Below are positions 16,436 to 26,071 of a stretch of 47,089 bases of DNA, piece after piece; position 1 is the stretch's first letter, and each line of letters begins with the position of its first letter. The stretch comes from Bacteroidia bacterium (GTDB lineage Bacteria; Bacteroidota; Bacteroidia; B-17B0; Aurantibacillaceae): the NCBI GenBank assembly GCA_020846025.1, contig JADLER010000214.1:1-47089 (forward strand), in the 5' to 3' direction. A program made the translations under genes and the position numbers. The notes under the pieces are model-generated. The model was not told the DNA's origin and searched no databases. It saw only the letters and a list, made by a program, of their open reading frames with translations.

Positions 16436-17962
16436 TTACCTTTTATATTTCTTAATACTTGACTTAATAACATTAATATCCAAATACAACAAGGGAATCA
16501 TTAATAAAAAAGGAATAAAAGGAATTTTATATCGCACAATGGCTCCTAATACGGTAGTTGTTAAACCTACTAATATAAAGGAACTCAACACGATAAATAA
16601 ACACATCCATACCAAATTAGTATCTACATTAGTATTTTGACGAAAATAGATAGCAAGTAAAAAAATGAGTACAAACATGAAATTTTCTATAGAAGCCAAG
16701 AGTTCTAAAATAGAATGAGCATCAATAAAGAACGGTCTTAGAAGTACATTGGTAAAAGCAATAGGTATTAATCTTACAAATGAATAAAAAGAATAAGTTA
16801 TACGCGGTACAAATATAGCAGAGCCAGAAGGCGCACAGGAACTAATAAATTGAAATGATGATGTGTCGATATTATCCTTCTCAAAAATAGTATCATTTAA
16901 AGCATGAGGGTTCCAATACATATATTGAGCATGTTGTTTTATCTTATACATTTTTTGTATCGTATCAGACATATAATATTGACTAGTATCACCATACTCA
17001 AAACGAACATATTTTTGGTCATTCAACAAAAATGTACCTCCTCTACTCAAATTAATAAAATCATTTTGACGTACCACAATGGTTTCAATCACATCTTTAT
17101 GAAACACAAATTTTAAAACAAAAAATAAAGAACTACCTACAACAACATACGCTGCTATGTATATAATAAAAATACGTAATCCCGATTTAGTCTTGAAATA
17201 AGAAAGTGAGACAAATAAAATGAATGGTAGTAATATCAATAAGAGTATATAAGGTTTTAGTATTAAAAATAATAATGTTGTTAATAATACACCTATAACA
17301 TACGATAACTTAAATTGAAAATCGCGAAAGAGTTTCATAAAACAATACGTAAACACACCCATAAGTGCAAATGCTAAAGGTTCTTTTAAGACTCCCGATG
17401 TCCAAAATAAAATAGAAGGCGTAATAAAAATTATAAGTGCAAAATAAATCTCTTTATGTTTAAAATACATCTTAAATGCTTTATAGAAAGCTAATTGTCC
17501 GATAAATGAAACAAACAACATAAACAATGCATGTACACTATAATATCCAAAAGAAAAGCATCTAATAACTGCATTTATTCTTATAGGTGTACGATTATCA
17601 TTTAAGAAAAAATTAGAACTAACATCTGCTCTACCCCATTTATCAATATGTTTAAAGTATGGTTCATATAATGGATCTAAATCTGATTCGGAATGTAATC
17701 CGAAAAGCATCTTTAAAAAATCAGTAGGATGATTTTGTAAAGCTCCATACATTACTTCAGCATCTTTTAATGTGGAAACGCTATCCCCATTAAACCCCTT
17801 TGGGTAGTAACAGAAATAAATCCAATAGTAAACAAAGCAAGCAAGCGTTTTACAAATAATAATAAAAAACAAAAAGCGACGTGTAAGTACCTCATCTTTA
17901 AAAAATGAATGTTGGTATATAAACCAGCACATTAAGGCAAAATATATACTTGCTACAATCAA
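16436..17962 (-). CDS. Polytopic membrane protein of unknown function
   Basis: 508 aa, dominated by about ten or more hydrophobic helices. Two long extracytoplasmic loops are visible: residues ~50-130 (FNGDSVSTLKDAE ... NFFLNDNRTP) and ~285-385 (DTSQYYMSDTIQKM). The topology of a large first loop with a charged DxD-like area and many helices resembles GT-C glycosyltransferases or polymerase/ligase-type envelope proteins, but no defining motif is recognised. The TTG start (17962) is used because a stop lies two codons upstream; an ATG at 17932 is the alternative and would shorten the first helix. It begins 19 bp after the TolB-like gene and is probably co-transcribed with it and with the PAP2 gene. 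Confidence 0.75.
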   Translation of the reverse strand: MIVASIYFALMCWFIYQHSFFKDEVLTRRFLFFIIICKTLACFVYYWIYFCYYPKGFNGDSVSTLKDAEVMYGALQNHPTDFLKMLFGLHSESDLDPLYEPYFKHIDKWGRADVSSNFFLNDNRTPIRINAVIRCFSFGYYSVHALFMLFVSFIGQLAFYKAFKMYFKHKEIYFALIIFITPSILFWTSGVLKEPLAFALMGVFTYCFMKLFRDFQFKLSYVIGVLLTTLLFLILKPYILLLILLPFILFVSLSYFKTKSGLRIFIIYIAAYVVVGSSLFFVLKFVFHKDVIETIVVRQNDFINLSRGGTFLLNDQKYVRFEYGDTSQYYMSDTIQKMYKIKQHAQYMYWNPHALNDTIFEKDNIDTSSFQFISSCAPSGSAIFVPRITYSFYSFVRLIPIAFTNVLLRPFFIDAHSILELLASIENFMFVLIFLLAIYFRQNTNVDTNLVWMCLFIVLSSFILVGLTTTVLGAIVRYKIPFIPFLLMIPLLYLDINVIKSSIKKYKR

Positions 17963-17981
17963 TTTTTATTTTCTTTTAGAT

Positions 17982-18836
17982 TTACAGATGACTAACCACT
18001 ACTAATTGTTTGGTTTTAGAGTCAAAATTAAACCTTGTAATCTTTTTAATTCCAAATTCGGAAAACGAAAATAAAACTTCCCAGGTTTGTGTTTTTTCAT
18101 TATAGTGTTTCAAATTTGATACATCTGAAATTACTAAACCAAATTTTGGATGCCACACAAAATCCTCGTAAACTGCATTTGCTACACAATATAATTTACT
18201 TTCTCTTAATATAGGGTTATAGATTCTGAACTCAGTACTTGTTGAATCTTTTATTGCATACATAAATAATGAATAATTTATTTTTTTAAATGCTCTTGTT
18301 GGATTATTACATAACCATTTATCAGTTTGATTCTTTATATCTAAAACTCTTAAACTATGTGGGTTAGTTAGTTTGTAATACAATAACGAATCTGGATTTA
18401 GCCAGGTATAATAGCCAACCGAATCAGTAGCTTCGTCTAATACGGATTGAAAGGTACCATCTAATCCATATTTCCATATACGTTGTGTAGAATCTTTTTC
18501 AACCACTACACAAGTAAAAGCGGTTCCATCAGGGATAATTGTAGGAGAATATTCAGATACTTCCGTTTTTGTGAGAAATTTGGTTTGTTTCTTTGCAATT
18601 TGATATTGTATCACATCGGCTTGGTTTGAAGAATCAATGCTTACATATAAAATAGATTTATCATCACTATTAAATATAGGCTGATTATCATAACCTTTTC
18701 TATGGCTTATGTTTAAAGGATTTTTCAAAACATACACCGTATCTTTTTTTTCAACCCTAAACAAAAATATTTCTGTATCGGGTACTTGGGCAATCGCCAT
18801 TGAAGTAATAAATATACTACAAAGCCAAATCCTCAT
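17982..18836 (-). CDS. Secreted TolB/WD40-like beta-propeller protein
   Basis: 284 aa with a short signal peptide (MRIWLCSIFITSMAIAQ). The body repeats the TolB-like pattern of 'xxPxFxxDxxxIxYVS' strands (YDNQPIFNSDDKSILYVS, EYSPTIIPDGTAFTCVV, DFVWHPKFGLVISD), which suggests a periplasmic or surface beta-propeller that reads like PD40 blades. There is no catalytic site and no sorting domain. The start overlaps the PAP2 3' end by 20 nt, so translation is likely coupled. Its role is unknown; the neighbours suggest envelope lipid or glycan work. Confidence 0.75.
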   Translation of the reverse strand: MRIWLCSIFITSMAIAQVPDTEIFLFRVEKKDTVYVLKNPLNISHRKGYDNQPIFNSDDKSILYVSIDSSNQADVIQYQIAKKQTKFLTKTEVSEYSPTIIPDGTAFTCVVVEKDSTQRIWKYGLDGTFQSVLDEATDSVGYYTWLNPDSLLYYKLTNPHSLRVLDIKNQTDKWLCNNPTRAFKKINYSLFMYAIKDSTSTEFRIYNPILRESKLYCVANAVYEDFVWHPKFGLVISDVSNLKHYNEKTQTWEVLFSFSEFGIKKITRFNFDSKTKQLVVVSHL

Positions 18837-19401
18837 GTAGTTTAGTTTTAAAAATGTAGTTAGCCAGTTTATAGATTAAAAAACCAAATAGCAGTCCTAA
18901 CAAAAATCCCGTAAAAATATCAGATGGATAGTGTACGCCTAAGTAAATCCGCGAATAAGCTACAGTAGCAGCCCAAATAAAAAATTGACTTCTAAATGTT
19001 ATGGAGCGTTTACCAAATACTAAAAATAAAAACATGGCAATACCAAAAGTATTACTTGAATGTCCCGAAAAAAAACCATACTGCCCACCTCTATAATTAT
19101 TAACCGTATGTACTTGCGAGCCAATTTCTATGTTATGAGTTGGACGATAACGCTTAACTGCATGTTTTACTCTATTAGTTGTTTGATCGGTAAATGCAAC
19201 TAAAACACCAATACAAACTAATAATATCAATAATTTCTTTACGCCATATTTTTTAAAAATTAGAAAAATCCAATAAAAAAATAATGGAAAAAACACCCAT
19301 ACTTTTGAAACATTAAACATCACTACATCTAACCAAGGTGTATAATGATTATTTAAGGATAAAAATAATGTTGTATCAAAATCTTTTAAAGTTTCAAACA
19401 T
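18817..19401 (-). CDS. PAP2-family membrane phosphatase
   Basis: 194 aa, five to six membrane helices. The three acid-phosphatase motifs are intact: K79-x6-R86-P87 (KHAVKRYRP), S112-G-H114 (FFSGHSSN) and S150-R151-x5-H157-x3-D161 (SRIYLGVHYPSD). Such proteins dephosphorylate lipid phosphates, for example undecaprenyl pyrophosphate or phosphatidylglycerophosphate, on the outer face of the inner membrane; the substrate cannot be decided here. It is the first gene of the three-gene minus-strand unit, and a TACTTTTG -7 box lies just upstream. Confidence 0.92.
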   Translation of the reverse strand: MFETLKDFDTTLFLSLNNHYTPWLDVVMFNVSKVWVFFPLFFYWIFLIFKKYGVKKLLILLVCIGVLVAFTDQTTNRVKHAVKRYRPTHNIEIGSQVHTVNNYRGGQYGFFSGHSSNTFGIAMFLFLVFGKRSITFRSQFFIWAATVAYSRIYLGVHYPSDIFTGFLLGLLFGFLIYKLANYIFKTKLHEDLAL

Positions 19402-19415
19402 CTTCTAAAATTAAC

Positions 19416-19423
19416 CAAAAGTA
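19416..19423 (-). promoter_or_regulatory. -7 promoter box (TACTTTTG) for the PAP2 operon
   Basis: Reading the minus strand, TACTTTTG matches TAnnTTTG exactly and ends 14 bp before the ATG at 19401, giving a very short leader. No good -33 TTTG was found. Confidence 0.45.
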
Positions 19424-19539
19424 TGTAATCAAGCATAAAAATTGATTGAAAATTCACTTTGTTAAAAACTTGTTATTAAGTGTAAAGCGTTGAATTATCA
19501 ACACTTTTCAACAAATAAGTTATATCCTAATTCAAGCCT

Positions 19540-19547
19540 TATCTTTG
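19540..19547 (+). promoter_or_regulatory. -7 promoter box (TATCTTTG) for purH
   Basis: Exact TAnnTTTG match 17 bp before the purH ATG at 19565. Upstream lies a small dyad, GTTGA-ATTA-TCAAC (19489-19502), overlapped by AAGTGT/ACACTT arms. It could be an operator but is too weak to call. Confidence 0.55.
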
Positions 19548-19564
19548 CAATTTAAGTTGAATTT

Positions 19565-21094
19565 ATGAATCAGTCAAGGAAAATCAATAGTGCATTAATC
19601 TCTGTTTATTACAAAGATAACTTAGAACCCATTATTAAAAAATTAAACGAACTAGATGTTACCATTTATAGTACTGGAGGCACTCAATCTTTTATTGAAA
19701 ATCTTGGAGTAGCGGTAAAATCAGTTGAAGGTTTAACTTCATTTCCAGAAATATTAGGCGGAAGAGTAAAAACATTACACCCAAAAATATTTGGAGGTAT
19801 TCTTGGCCGACGAGAGTTAGATAGTGATGTGGCTCAAATGGAAAAACACGATATTCCAAATATTGATTTAGTGATTGTTGATTTATACCCATTTGAAGAA
19901 ACTTTAGCAAGTGGAGCTTCAGAATCAGAAATTATAGAAAAAATAGATATTGGTGGTATTTCGTTAATTAGAGCGGCTGCCAAAAATTTTAAAGATGTTA
20001 TCATAGTTTCCTCTCGTAACGATTATAGTGCTTTACAAACTTTACTAAATGAAAAAAATGGTTCATCTGATATCAGTGACCGTAAACATTTTGCTGCAAA
20101 AGCATTTGCCATGAGTAGTCATTATGATACAGCCATTTTTAATTATTTTAATCAAACCGAACAAATTCCAGTTTTAAAAAATAGCATTGCACAAGCTAAC
20201 ACGCTTCGTTATGGCGAAAATCCTCATCAGCAAGGTGTTTTTTATGGTAACCTTGAGGCAATGTTTGATAAATTAAACGGAAAAGAATTATCCTATAATA
20301 ATTTATTAGATGTTGATGCAGCTGTAAATTTAATAGCAGACTTTAAAACAGAACCAACATTTGCCATTTTAAAACACAATAACGCTTGCGGTGTTGCAAG
20401 TCGCCCGAAATTAATTGATGCATGGAAAGATGCATTGGCAGGTGACCCAGTTTCGGCATTTGGAGGAATCTTAATTACCAATACAAATATTGATGCAGAA
20501 ACTGCCTCTGAAATTAATAAATTATTTTGCGAAGTAGTGATTGCACCAGGTTACGATTCTATAGCTTTAGAAACTTTAAAATCCAAGCCTAACAGAATTA
20601 TCTTAGTTCAAAAACAAGTGGAGTTACCTAAAAAACAAATTCGCACTTTATTGAATGGAGTTATTGAGCAAGACAAAGATTTAGTAGTTGAAATAGAATC
20701 AAATTTAACACCCGTTACTAAAGAAAAACCAACAGCCTCTCAAATAAATGATTTATTATTTGCCAATAAATTAGTAAAACACACTAAATCCAACACCATT
20801 GTATTAGCTAAAAACAACCAATTATTAGCAAGTGGCACAGGACAAACCTCGCGTGTAGATGCACTTAAACAAGCTATCACCAAAGCATTAAGCTTTGGAT
20901 TTGATTTAAAAGGTGCAGTAATGGCAAGTGATGCCTTTTTCCCTTTTGCCGATTGTGTAGAAATTGCACACAAAGCAGGAATTGATACGGTAATTCAGCC
21001 AGGGGGCTCTATAAAAGACAAAGACAGTATTGAATATTGCGATGCTAATGGCATGAGCATGGTATTTACAGGAACACGACACTTTAAACATTAA
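19565..21094 (+). CDS. purH: Bifunctional AICAR formyltransferase / IMP cyclohydrolase
   Basis: 509 aa, the normal PurH length. The N-terminal MGS-like IMP cyclohydrolase domain contains IYSTGGTQSFIE and FPEILGGRVKTLHPKIFGGIL. The formyltransferase domain contains LRYGENPHQQ, ILKHNNACGVAS with the catalytic Lys-His, GDPVSAFGG and the terminal SDAFFPFADCVE and VIQPGGSIKD. It catalyses the last two steps of de novo IMP synthesis in the cytoplasm. It has its own promoter box and precedes mreB by 51 bp with no terminator, so some read-through into the rod-shape cluster is possible. Confidence 0.97.
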   Translation: MNQSRKINSALISVYYKDNLEPIIKKLNELDVTIYSTGGTQSFIENLGVAVKSVEGLTSFPEILGGRVKTLHPKIFGGILGRRELDSDVAQMEKHDIPNIDLVIVDLYPFEETLASGASESEIIEKIDIGGISLIRAAAKNFKDVIIVSSRNDYSALQTLLNEKNGSSDISDRKHFAAKAFAMSSHYDTAIFNYFNQTEQIPVLKNSIAQANTLRYGENPHQQGVFYGNLEAMFDKLNGKELSYNNLLDVDAAVNLIADFKTEPTFAILKHNNACGVASRPKLIDAWKDALAGDPVSAFGGILITNTNIDAETASEINKLFCEVVIAPGYDSIALETLKSKPNRIILVQKQVELPKKQIRTLLNGVIEQDKDLVVEIESNLTPVTKEKPTASQINDLLFANKLVKHTKSNTIVLAKNNQLLASGTGQTSRVDALKQAITKALSFGFDLKGAVMASDAFFPFADCVEIAHKAGIDTVIQPGGSIKDKDSIEYCDANGMSMVFTGTRHFKH

Positions 21095-21145
21095 CACGAA
21101 GCAAATTATTTTAATAACCATTATAACAAAAATAGAAATTACAAT

Positions 21146-22168
21146 ATGGCAGCATTTGATTTTTTAACACAAGATATTGCAATTGACCTAGGCACTGCTA
21201 ACACTATTATCATTCACAATGGTAAAGTTGTAGTAGATCAACCTAGTATCGTTGCCGTAGATAGAACAACTGGAAAAGTAATTGCCGTGGGTAAACAAGC
21301 GCAAATGATGCATGGTAAAACGCATGAGAATATTAAAACCATACGTCCGTTGCGTGATGGAGTGATTGCCGATTTTCAAGCCGCTGAAGAAATGATTAAA
21401 GGCATGATAAAGATGATTAATACAGGTAATCGTTTTTTCAAGCCATCATTACGTATGGTAGTTTGTATTCCAAGCGGTATAACAGAGGTAGAAAAACGTG
21501 CTGTAAGAGATAGTGCAGAACACGCAGGTGCTAAAGAAGTTTATATGATTCATGAACCAATGGCCGCCGCCATTGGGATGGGCATAGATGTTGAAGCTCC
21601 AATGGGAAATATGATTATTGATATAGGCGGCGGCACATCAGAAATTGCCGTTATTGCACTTGGTGGAATTGTATGTGATAAATCTACCCGTATCGCAGGC
21701 GATGAATTTAACTCAAGTATTGAAGAATACATGCGTCGCCAACATAACATTCTAATTGGTGAACGAAGTGCCGAACAAGTTAAAATAGAAGTTGGAGCAG
21801 CCATGACTGAAATTGACAACCCGCCTGCCGACTTTGCAGTGCAAGGTAGAGATTTAATGAGTGGTATTCCAAAAGAAGTATTTGTAAGCTATGTAGAAAT
21901 TGCACATTGCTTAGATAAATCAATTTCTAAAATTGAAGAGGCTATCTTAAACGCTTTAGAGATGACTCCACCAGAATTAGCAGCCGATATTTATCGCACT
22001 GGTATTTACATGGCAGGTGGTGGTTCGCTACTTCGTGGATTAGACAAACGTATCTCTTTAAAAACAAAACTAACTGTTCATGTTTGTGAAGACCCATTGC
22101 GTGCTGTAGCTAGAGGAACAGGTACCGCATTAGAAAACATTAACAAATTCCCTTTCTTAATAAAATAA
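21146..22168 (+). CDS. mreB: Rod-shape actin homologue MreB
   Basis: 340 aa. Actin-fold nucleotide motifs are present: phosphate 1 IAIDLGTANTIIIH near residue 11, phosphate 2 MIIDIGGGTSEIAVIALGG, and the adenosine motif YMAGGGSLLRGLD. MreB filaments under the inner membrane guide the elongasome formed by MreC, MreD, PBP2 and RodA, all encoded directly downstream. The start at ATG 21146 fits family alignments (AAFDFLTQDIAIDLGT). Confidence 0.97.
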   Translation: MAAFDFLTQDIAIDLGTANTIIIHNGKVVVDQPSIVAVDRTTGKVIAVGKQAQMMHGKTHENIKTIRPLRDGVIADFQAAEEMIKGMIKMINTGNRFFKPSLRMVVCIPSGITEVEKRAVRDSAEHAGAKEVYMIHEPMAAAIGMGIDVEAPMGNMIIDIGGGTSEIAVIALGGIVCDKSTRIAGDEFNSSIEEYMRRQHNILIGERSAEQVKIEVGAAMTEIDNPPADFAVQGRDLMSGIPKEVFVSYVEIAHCLDKSISKIEEAILNALEMTPPELAADIYRTGIYMAGGGSLLRGLDKRISLKTKLTVHVCEDPLRAVARGTGTALENINKFPFLIK

Positions 22169-22199
22169 TAAAAAAACAAGCATCAATTTAAAGAACACC

Positions 22200-22835
22200 A
22201 TGAACAAAGTAAAAATTCTAATAGTAACAAGTGTATTAGCTTTACTAACATTCAAATCAAAAGCACAAGACGGCGCTTACGATAAAGGCACCACGGTAAT
22301 CACTTCTGGGTATGGCATTCCTGAAATTTACAGACTGGGTTTACGTGCTGTATATTCTGGATACAACTCTGTTAGTGTAAGAGGATTTGGTCCTATTCTA
22401 TTAAAAGGCGATTACGGTATTATGAAATTTAACTGGGGACACAAAGTTGGGGCAGGTATTGTTCTGGGTTATAGCGGAACATCTGTTACATATAGTTATT
22501 ATGAAACAAATACTTATGCTTACAATGCATTATATACTGAAAAGAATAAATATAATACATTTCTTATAGGTGCTAGAGGAACTTACCACTACTTCACCAC
22601 AGATAAATTAGATTGTTACGCTAGTATCGGTTTGGGGTTTAACATCAATACATACTCATATACAACTAATAATCCAAGAGGCGTTGCATATAGAAGTGCG
22701 TCCAATCGATCATTTCTCTATAATAGTTTTACTGCAGGTATAAGATATTACTTTACACCAAATATTGGAGTATATGCTGAGGCTGGATGGGACGCATCAG
22801 CTCCATTACAAGGAGGTTTAGCAGTTAAATTTTAA
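22200..22835 (+). CDS. Outer-membrane beta-barrel protein inside the mre cluster
   Basis: 211 aa with a signal peptide (NKVKILIVTSVLALLTFKSKAQ). The mature part alternates aromatic and small residues in barrel-type strands (SVSVRGFGPILLKGDYG, NTFLIGARGTYHYF, YASIGLGFNINTY) and ends with a short strand, GGLAVKF, typical of OmpA/OmpW-like eight-strand barrels. It lies 31 bp after mreB and 27 bp before mreC, in the same direction and with no terminator, so it must be co-transcribed unless an internal promoter exists. It is not part of the canonical mre set. Its function is unknown. Confidence 0.82.
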   Translation: MNKVKILIVTSVLALLTFKSKAQDGAYDKGTTVITSGYGIPEIYRLGLRAVYSGYNSVSVRGFGPILLKGDYGIMKFNWGHKVGAGIVLGYSGTSVTYSYYETNTYAYNALYTEKNKYNTFLIGARGTYHYFTTDKLDCYASIGLGFNINTYSYTTNNPRGVAYRSASNRSFLYNSFTAGIRYYFTPNIGVYAEAGWDASAPLQGGLAVKF

Positions 22836-22862
22836 CAGACAATTCGAGTACGTAATTAATAA

Positions 22863-23702
22863 ATGAGAAACCTATTAATCTTTTTAAGCAGAAATAACTT
22901 CTTTTTCTTATTTCTTTTTCTCGAGATTATTTGTGGATACTTGTTAATTAAGAATAATGGATTTCAAGGTTCTAGTTTATTAAATTCTTCGAATAGGATT
23001 AGCGCTAATATTTATAAAGCTGAGGCAAATGCGAAAGAATACCTTTTATTAAAAGAGGAAAATGAACGTTTAGCCCAAATGAACACATTTCTTCTAAACC
23101 GAATAAAATTGGGATATGGAGCAGTTCCTCTGAAAAATTATACTGTAAAAGATACTTTGTATAGAAAAGAGTATGAATTTATGAATGGGAAAGTAATAAA
23201 TAGTAGCGTAAATAGAAGAAACAACTATTTAACTCTCAACATTGGAGGCAATCAGGGAATTGATAAAGATATGGGTGTAATAACAAGTAATGGAATCATC
23301 GGGGTTATCAAAGATGTATCTCCCAATTTCTCATCGGCTATGTCAATACTACATAAAGATGTTAGGATTAATTGTCAACTCAAAAAAGATGGCACCTATG
23401 GCCCTTTAATGTGGGACGGGTTAGATTATCAATACATGATCCTCACAGATATTCCTACGCATTGCAAGTTAAAAACTGGAGACACAGTTATTACTAGCTC
23501 TTTATCTGGAATTTTTCCTGAAGGAATTATCGTAGGTTTTGTTGAAAGCTACGAACAACGTACTAATGAATCTTTCTACACGGTAAAAGTAAAATTAAGT
23601 GCCGACTTAAAAAAAGTGAATCATGTATCTATTATTAAATACCAATATAAAACTGAAAGAGATACTTTAGAAACTAAATCACAAACCCAGAATGATAAAT
23701 AA
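22863..23702 (+). CDS. mreC: Rod-shape-determining protein MreC
   Basis: 279 aa. It has one N-terminal membrane helix (FFFLFLFLEIICGYLL), then a coiled coil (ANAKEYLLLKEENERLAQMN), then the periplasmic double-barrel MreC domain with GNQGIDKDMGVITSNGIIGVI and GDTVITSSLSGIFPEGIIVG. MreC activates PBP2-RodA in the elongasome. The 3' end overlaps mreD by 11 nt, so translation is coupled. Confidence 0.95.
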   Translation: MRNLLIFLSRNNFFFLFLFLEIICGYLLIKNNGFQGSSLLNSSNRISANIYKAEANAKEYLLLKEENERLAQMNTFLLNRIKLGYGAVPLKNYTVKDTLYRKEYEFMNGKVINSSVNRRNNYLTLNIGGNQGIDKDMGVITSNGIIGVIKDVSPNFSSAMSILHKDVRINCQLKKDGTYGPLMWDGLDYQYMILTDIPTHCKLKTGDTVITSSLSGIFPEGIIVGFVESYEQRTNESFYTVKVKLSADLKKVNHVSIIKYQYKTERDTLETKSQTQNDK

Positions 23703-24210
23703 TATTCTAAAACATAGTTTACATTTTATCATTTTAATACTCTTACAAGTATTAATAGTACGAAATATCTATTTAGGTTCTTTTATCATCTTATTTCCTT
23801 ACATTTTATTCATTTTATTTTTACCTATTGAATTACCAAAACACCTTGTACTTATATTTAGTTTTCTTACTGGAGTGGCGATAGATTTATTTTATGATAC
23901 AGCTGGATTACATTCAGCCTCTTGTACTCTAATTGGCTATTTAAGACATTTTGTATTAAAATTCCTTTCGCCTCGTGAAGGGTATGAAGATGGCAGAACA
24001 CCTAACTCCGACAATATGGGTACAGTATGGTTCATTACATACTCAGGTATCTTAATTTTCATTCATCATTTATGTTTCTTCTATTTAGAAATTTTTAGGA
24101 TTAATGAGTTTTTTACTACATTACTTAGAGTAATACTCAGCTCAATCGGAACTTTTGGTTTTATTTATATATTACAATTTTTATTTTTTAAATCTGGTAA
24201 GCAATCGTAA
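23692..24210 (+). CDS. mreD: Rod-shape-determining membrane protein MreD
   Basis: 172 aa, five or six hydrophobic helices, the usual size for MreD. Family landmarks such as FPYILFILFLPIELPK and GVAIDLFYDTAGLHS, followed by SCTLIGYLRHFVL, are present. It overlaps mreC by 11 nt and its stop overlaps the PBP2 start by 1 nt (TAATG), so the genes are tightly coupled. It stabilises MreC in the elongasome. Confidence 0.92.
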   Translation: MINNILKHSLHFIILILLQVLIVRNIYLGSFIILFPYILFILFLPIELPKHLVLIFSFLTGVAIDLFYDTAGLHSASCTLIGYLRHFVLKFLSPREGYEDGRTPNSDNMGTVWFITYSGILIFIHHLCFFYLEIFRINEFFTTLLRVILSSIGTFGFIYILQFLFFKSGKQS

Positions 24211-26069
24211 TGATAACGAGTTCTCATTTATCTGACAGAAAATATGTAATTAGTATTTTTTTCATACTCGTTGTAATTATTTATATATGTCGATTATTTT
24301 ACTTACAAATAATTGACGAAAAATACAAGTTAGATGCCAGAAACAATACCTTTAGAATTAAAACCGAATACGCATTAAGAGGTTACATTTATGATAGAAA
24401 TGGACGATTATTAGTTCAAAACGCACTTTCTTATGATTTATTAGTTACTCCTAAAATGGTAAAAGATTGTGATACAATGGCACTTTGTGAAATTCTTCAG
24501 ATCACCAAAAAGGAGTTTATTAAAAAAATGCGAAAGGCCTGTCAAGCTCCAAATTCACCTAGAAAGGAAAGTATATTTGAAAAGCAGTTATCCAATAAAA
24601 CATATGCAATTTTACAAGAAAAGTTATATCGTTTCAAAGGCTTTGATGTACAATCTAGAACTGTCAGAAAATACCCACGCCCCATTGCCGCTCACTTATT
24701 GGGTTATGTTGGCGAAGTAAATAAAGATAAAGTTGCTCAAGACCCCTACTATGTTGAAGGCGACTATATTGGAAAAAGCGGCATTGAACGTTCTTATGAA
24801 ACAGAATTGAGAGGGAAGAAAGGTAAACATATTGTGATGGTTGATGTTCATAATAAAACAAAAGGTAGTTTTATGAATGGTTTGTATGATACAGCTGCAA
24901 TCCCTGGAAAACCTTTATTTAGTAGTATTGACATTGAATTACAAGAATATGGCGAAAAACTTCTAAGAGGTAAAAAAGGAGCTATTGTTGCTATTGAACC
25001 TTCAACTGGCGAAATTTTGTGCCTCATTTCTAGCCCTTCCTACGATCCAAACTTACTTGTAGGTGGTAGAGAGCGTTCCAGAAATTTCTCTCGACTTTTT
25101 TATGATTCTATTAATGTTCCATTATTTAATAGAGCGCTCCAAGCCATGTATCCTCCAGGTTCCACCTTTAAATTAATTGATGCACTCATTGCTCAAAAAG
25201 ATGGATTAATAGATAGAAGTACTGTTTTTCCCTGCCATGGTGGTTATCCACCTATGGGAGGAAAGCCTAAGTGTCATCCACATGCCTCTGCCGACCTGCC
25301 TGGTTCAATTGCTACATCATGTAACTCTTATTATAGTTATGTGTTTTGCAAAATAGTTGATCAAAAAAATTTCCCAAATTTTGTTGATGGTTATAATCAT
25401 TGGCGTGACGCTGTTAAATCATTTGGTCCTGGTACTAAATTAGGTACTGACTTACCATTTGATAAACCTGGAAATGTACCATCTGTAGAATACTATAATA
25501 AAATTTTTGGTAAAAACAGGTGGAGAAGCAATACCATCGTTTCCCTAGGAATAGGACAAGCGGAACTAACCCTAGTACCACTTCAAATGGCTAATGTGGT
25601 GGCATCAATAGCTAACAAAGGATTTTATTACACCCCACATTGTATAAAAGGCGTAGGAATTGAGAAAACACTCGATCCAAAATTTAAAGAAAAACATTAT
25701 ACGTATGTACAAGGCGAAACTTATTATCAAAATGTACATGATGGTATGCAAAAATGTTTTGATGCAGGAACTGCTACTGCTTCAAGAATACCAGGCATAG
25801 TTGCCTGTGGAAAGACAGGAACAGCTGAAAACCCTCATGGTAAAGACCATGCTGTTTTTTTAGCATTTGCACCAAGAGATAAACCTCAAATAGCAATGGT
25901 TTGTTTTATTGAAAATGCAGGTTTTGGTGGTACTTGGAGCGCACCTATTGTAAGTTTAATGATAGAAAAATATTTAACAGGAAAAATTACTCGACCTGAA
26001 ATGGAAAAACGAATGATGGAAGCAGATTTAATTAATGGAAAAAATTTATTAGGCAAAAGCCATCACTAA
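24210..26069 (+). CDS. mrdA: Penicillin-binding protein 2 (transpeptidase of the elongasome)
   Basis: 619 aa. An N-terminal membrane helix (ISIFFILVVIIYICRLFYL) is followed by the dimerisation/pedestal region with RGYIYDRNGRLLVQN, and then by the transpeptidase domain. The three active-site motifs are PPGSTFK (Ser318), SCN (370-372) and CGKTGTAENPHG. It cross-links peptidoglycan during lateral growth with RodA. It sits between mreD (1-nt overlap) and rodA (2-bp gap). Confidence 0.97.
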   Translation: MITSSHLSDRKYVISIFFILVVIIYICRLFYLQIIDEKYKLDARNNTFRIKTEYALRGYIYDRNGRLLVQNALSYDLLVTPKMVKDCDTMALCEILQITKKEFIKKMRKACQAPNSPRKESIFEKQLSNKTYAILQEKLYRFKGFDVQSRTVRKYPRPIAAHLLGYVGEVNKDKVAQDPYYVEGDYIGKSGIERSYETELRGKKGKHIVMVDVHNKTKGSFMNGLYDTAAIPGKPLFSSIDIELQEYGEKLLRGKKGAIVAIEPSTGEILCLISSPSYDPNLLVGGRERSRNFSRLFYDSINVPLFNRALQAMYPPGSTFKLIDALIAQKDGLIDRSTVFPCHGGYPPMGGKPKCHPHASADLPGSIATSCNSYYSYVFCKIVDQKNFPNFVDGYNHWRDAVKSFGPGTKLGTDLPFDKPGNVPSVEYYNKIFGKNRWRSNTIVSLGIGQAELTLVPLQMANVVASIANKGFYYTPHCIKGVGIEKTLDPKFKEKHYTYVQGETYYQNVHDGMQKCFDAGTATASRIPGIVACGKTGTAENPHGKDHAVFLAFAPRDKPQIAMVCFIENAGFGGTWSAPIVSLMIEKYLTGKITRPEMEKRMMEADLINGKNLLGKSHH

Positions 26070-26071
26070 GC

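Noticed and set aside
19478-19506. Nested dyads (AAGTGT/ACACTT and GTTGA/TCAAC) upstream of purH as a purine riboswitch.
   Set aside because: There is no three-way junction or conserved purine-aptamer core; at most a weak operator.
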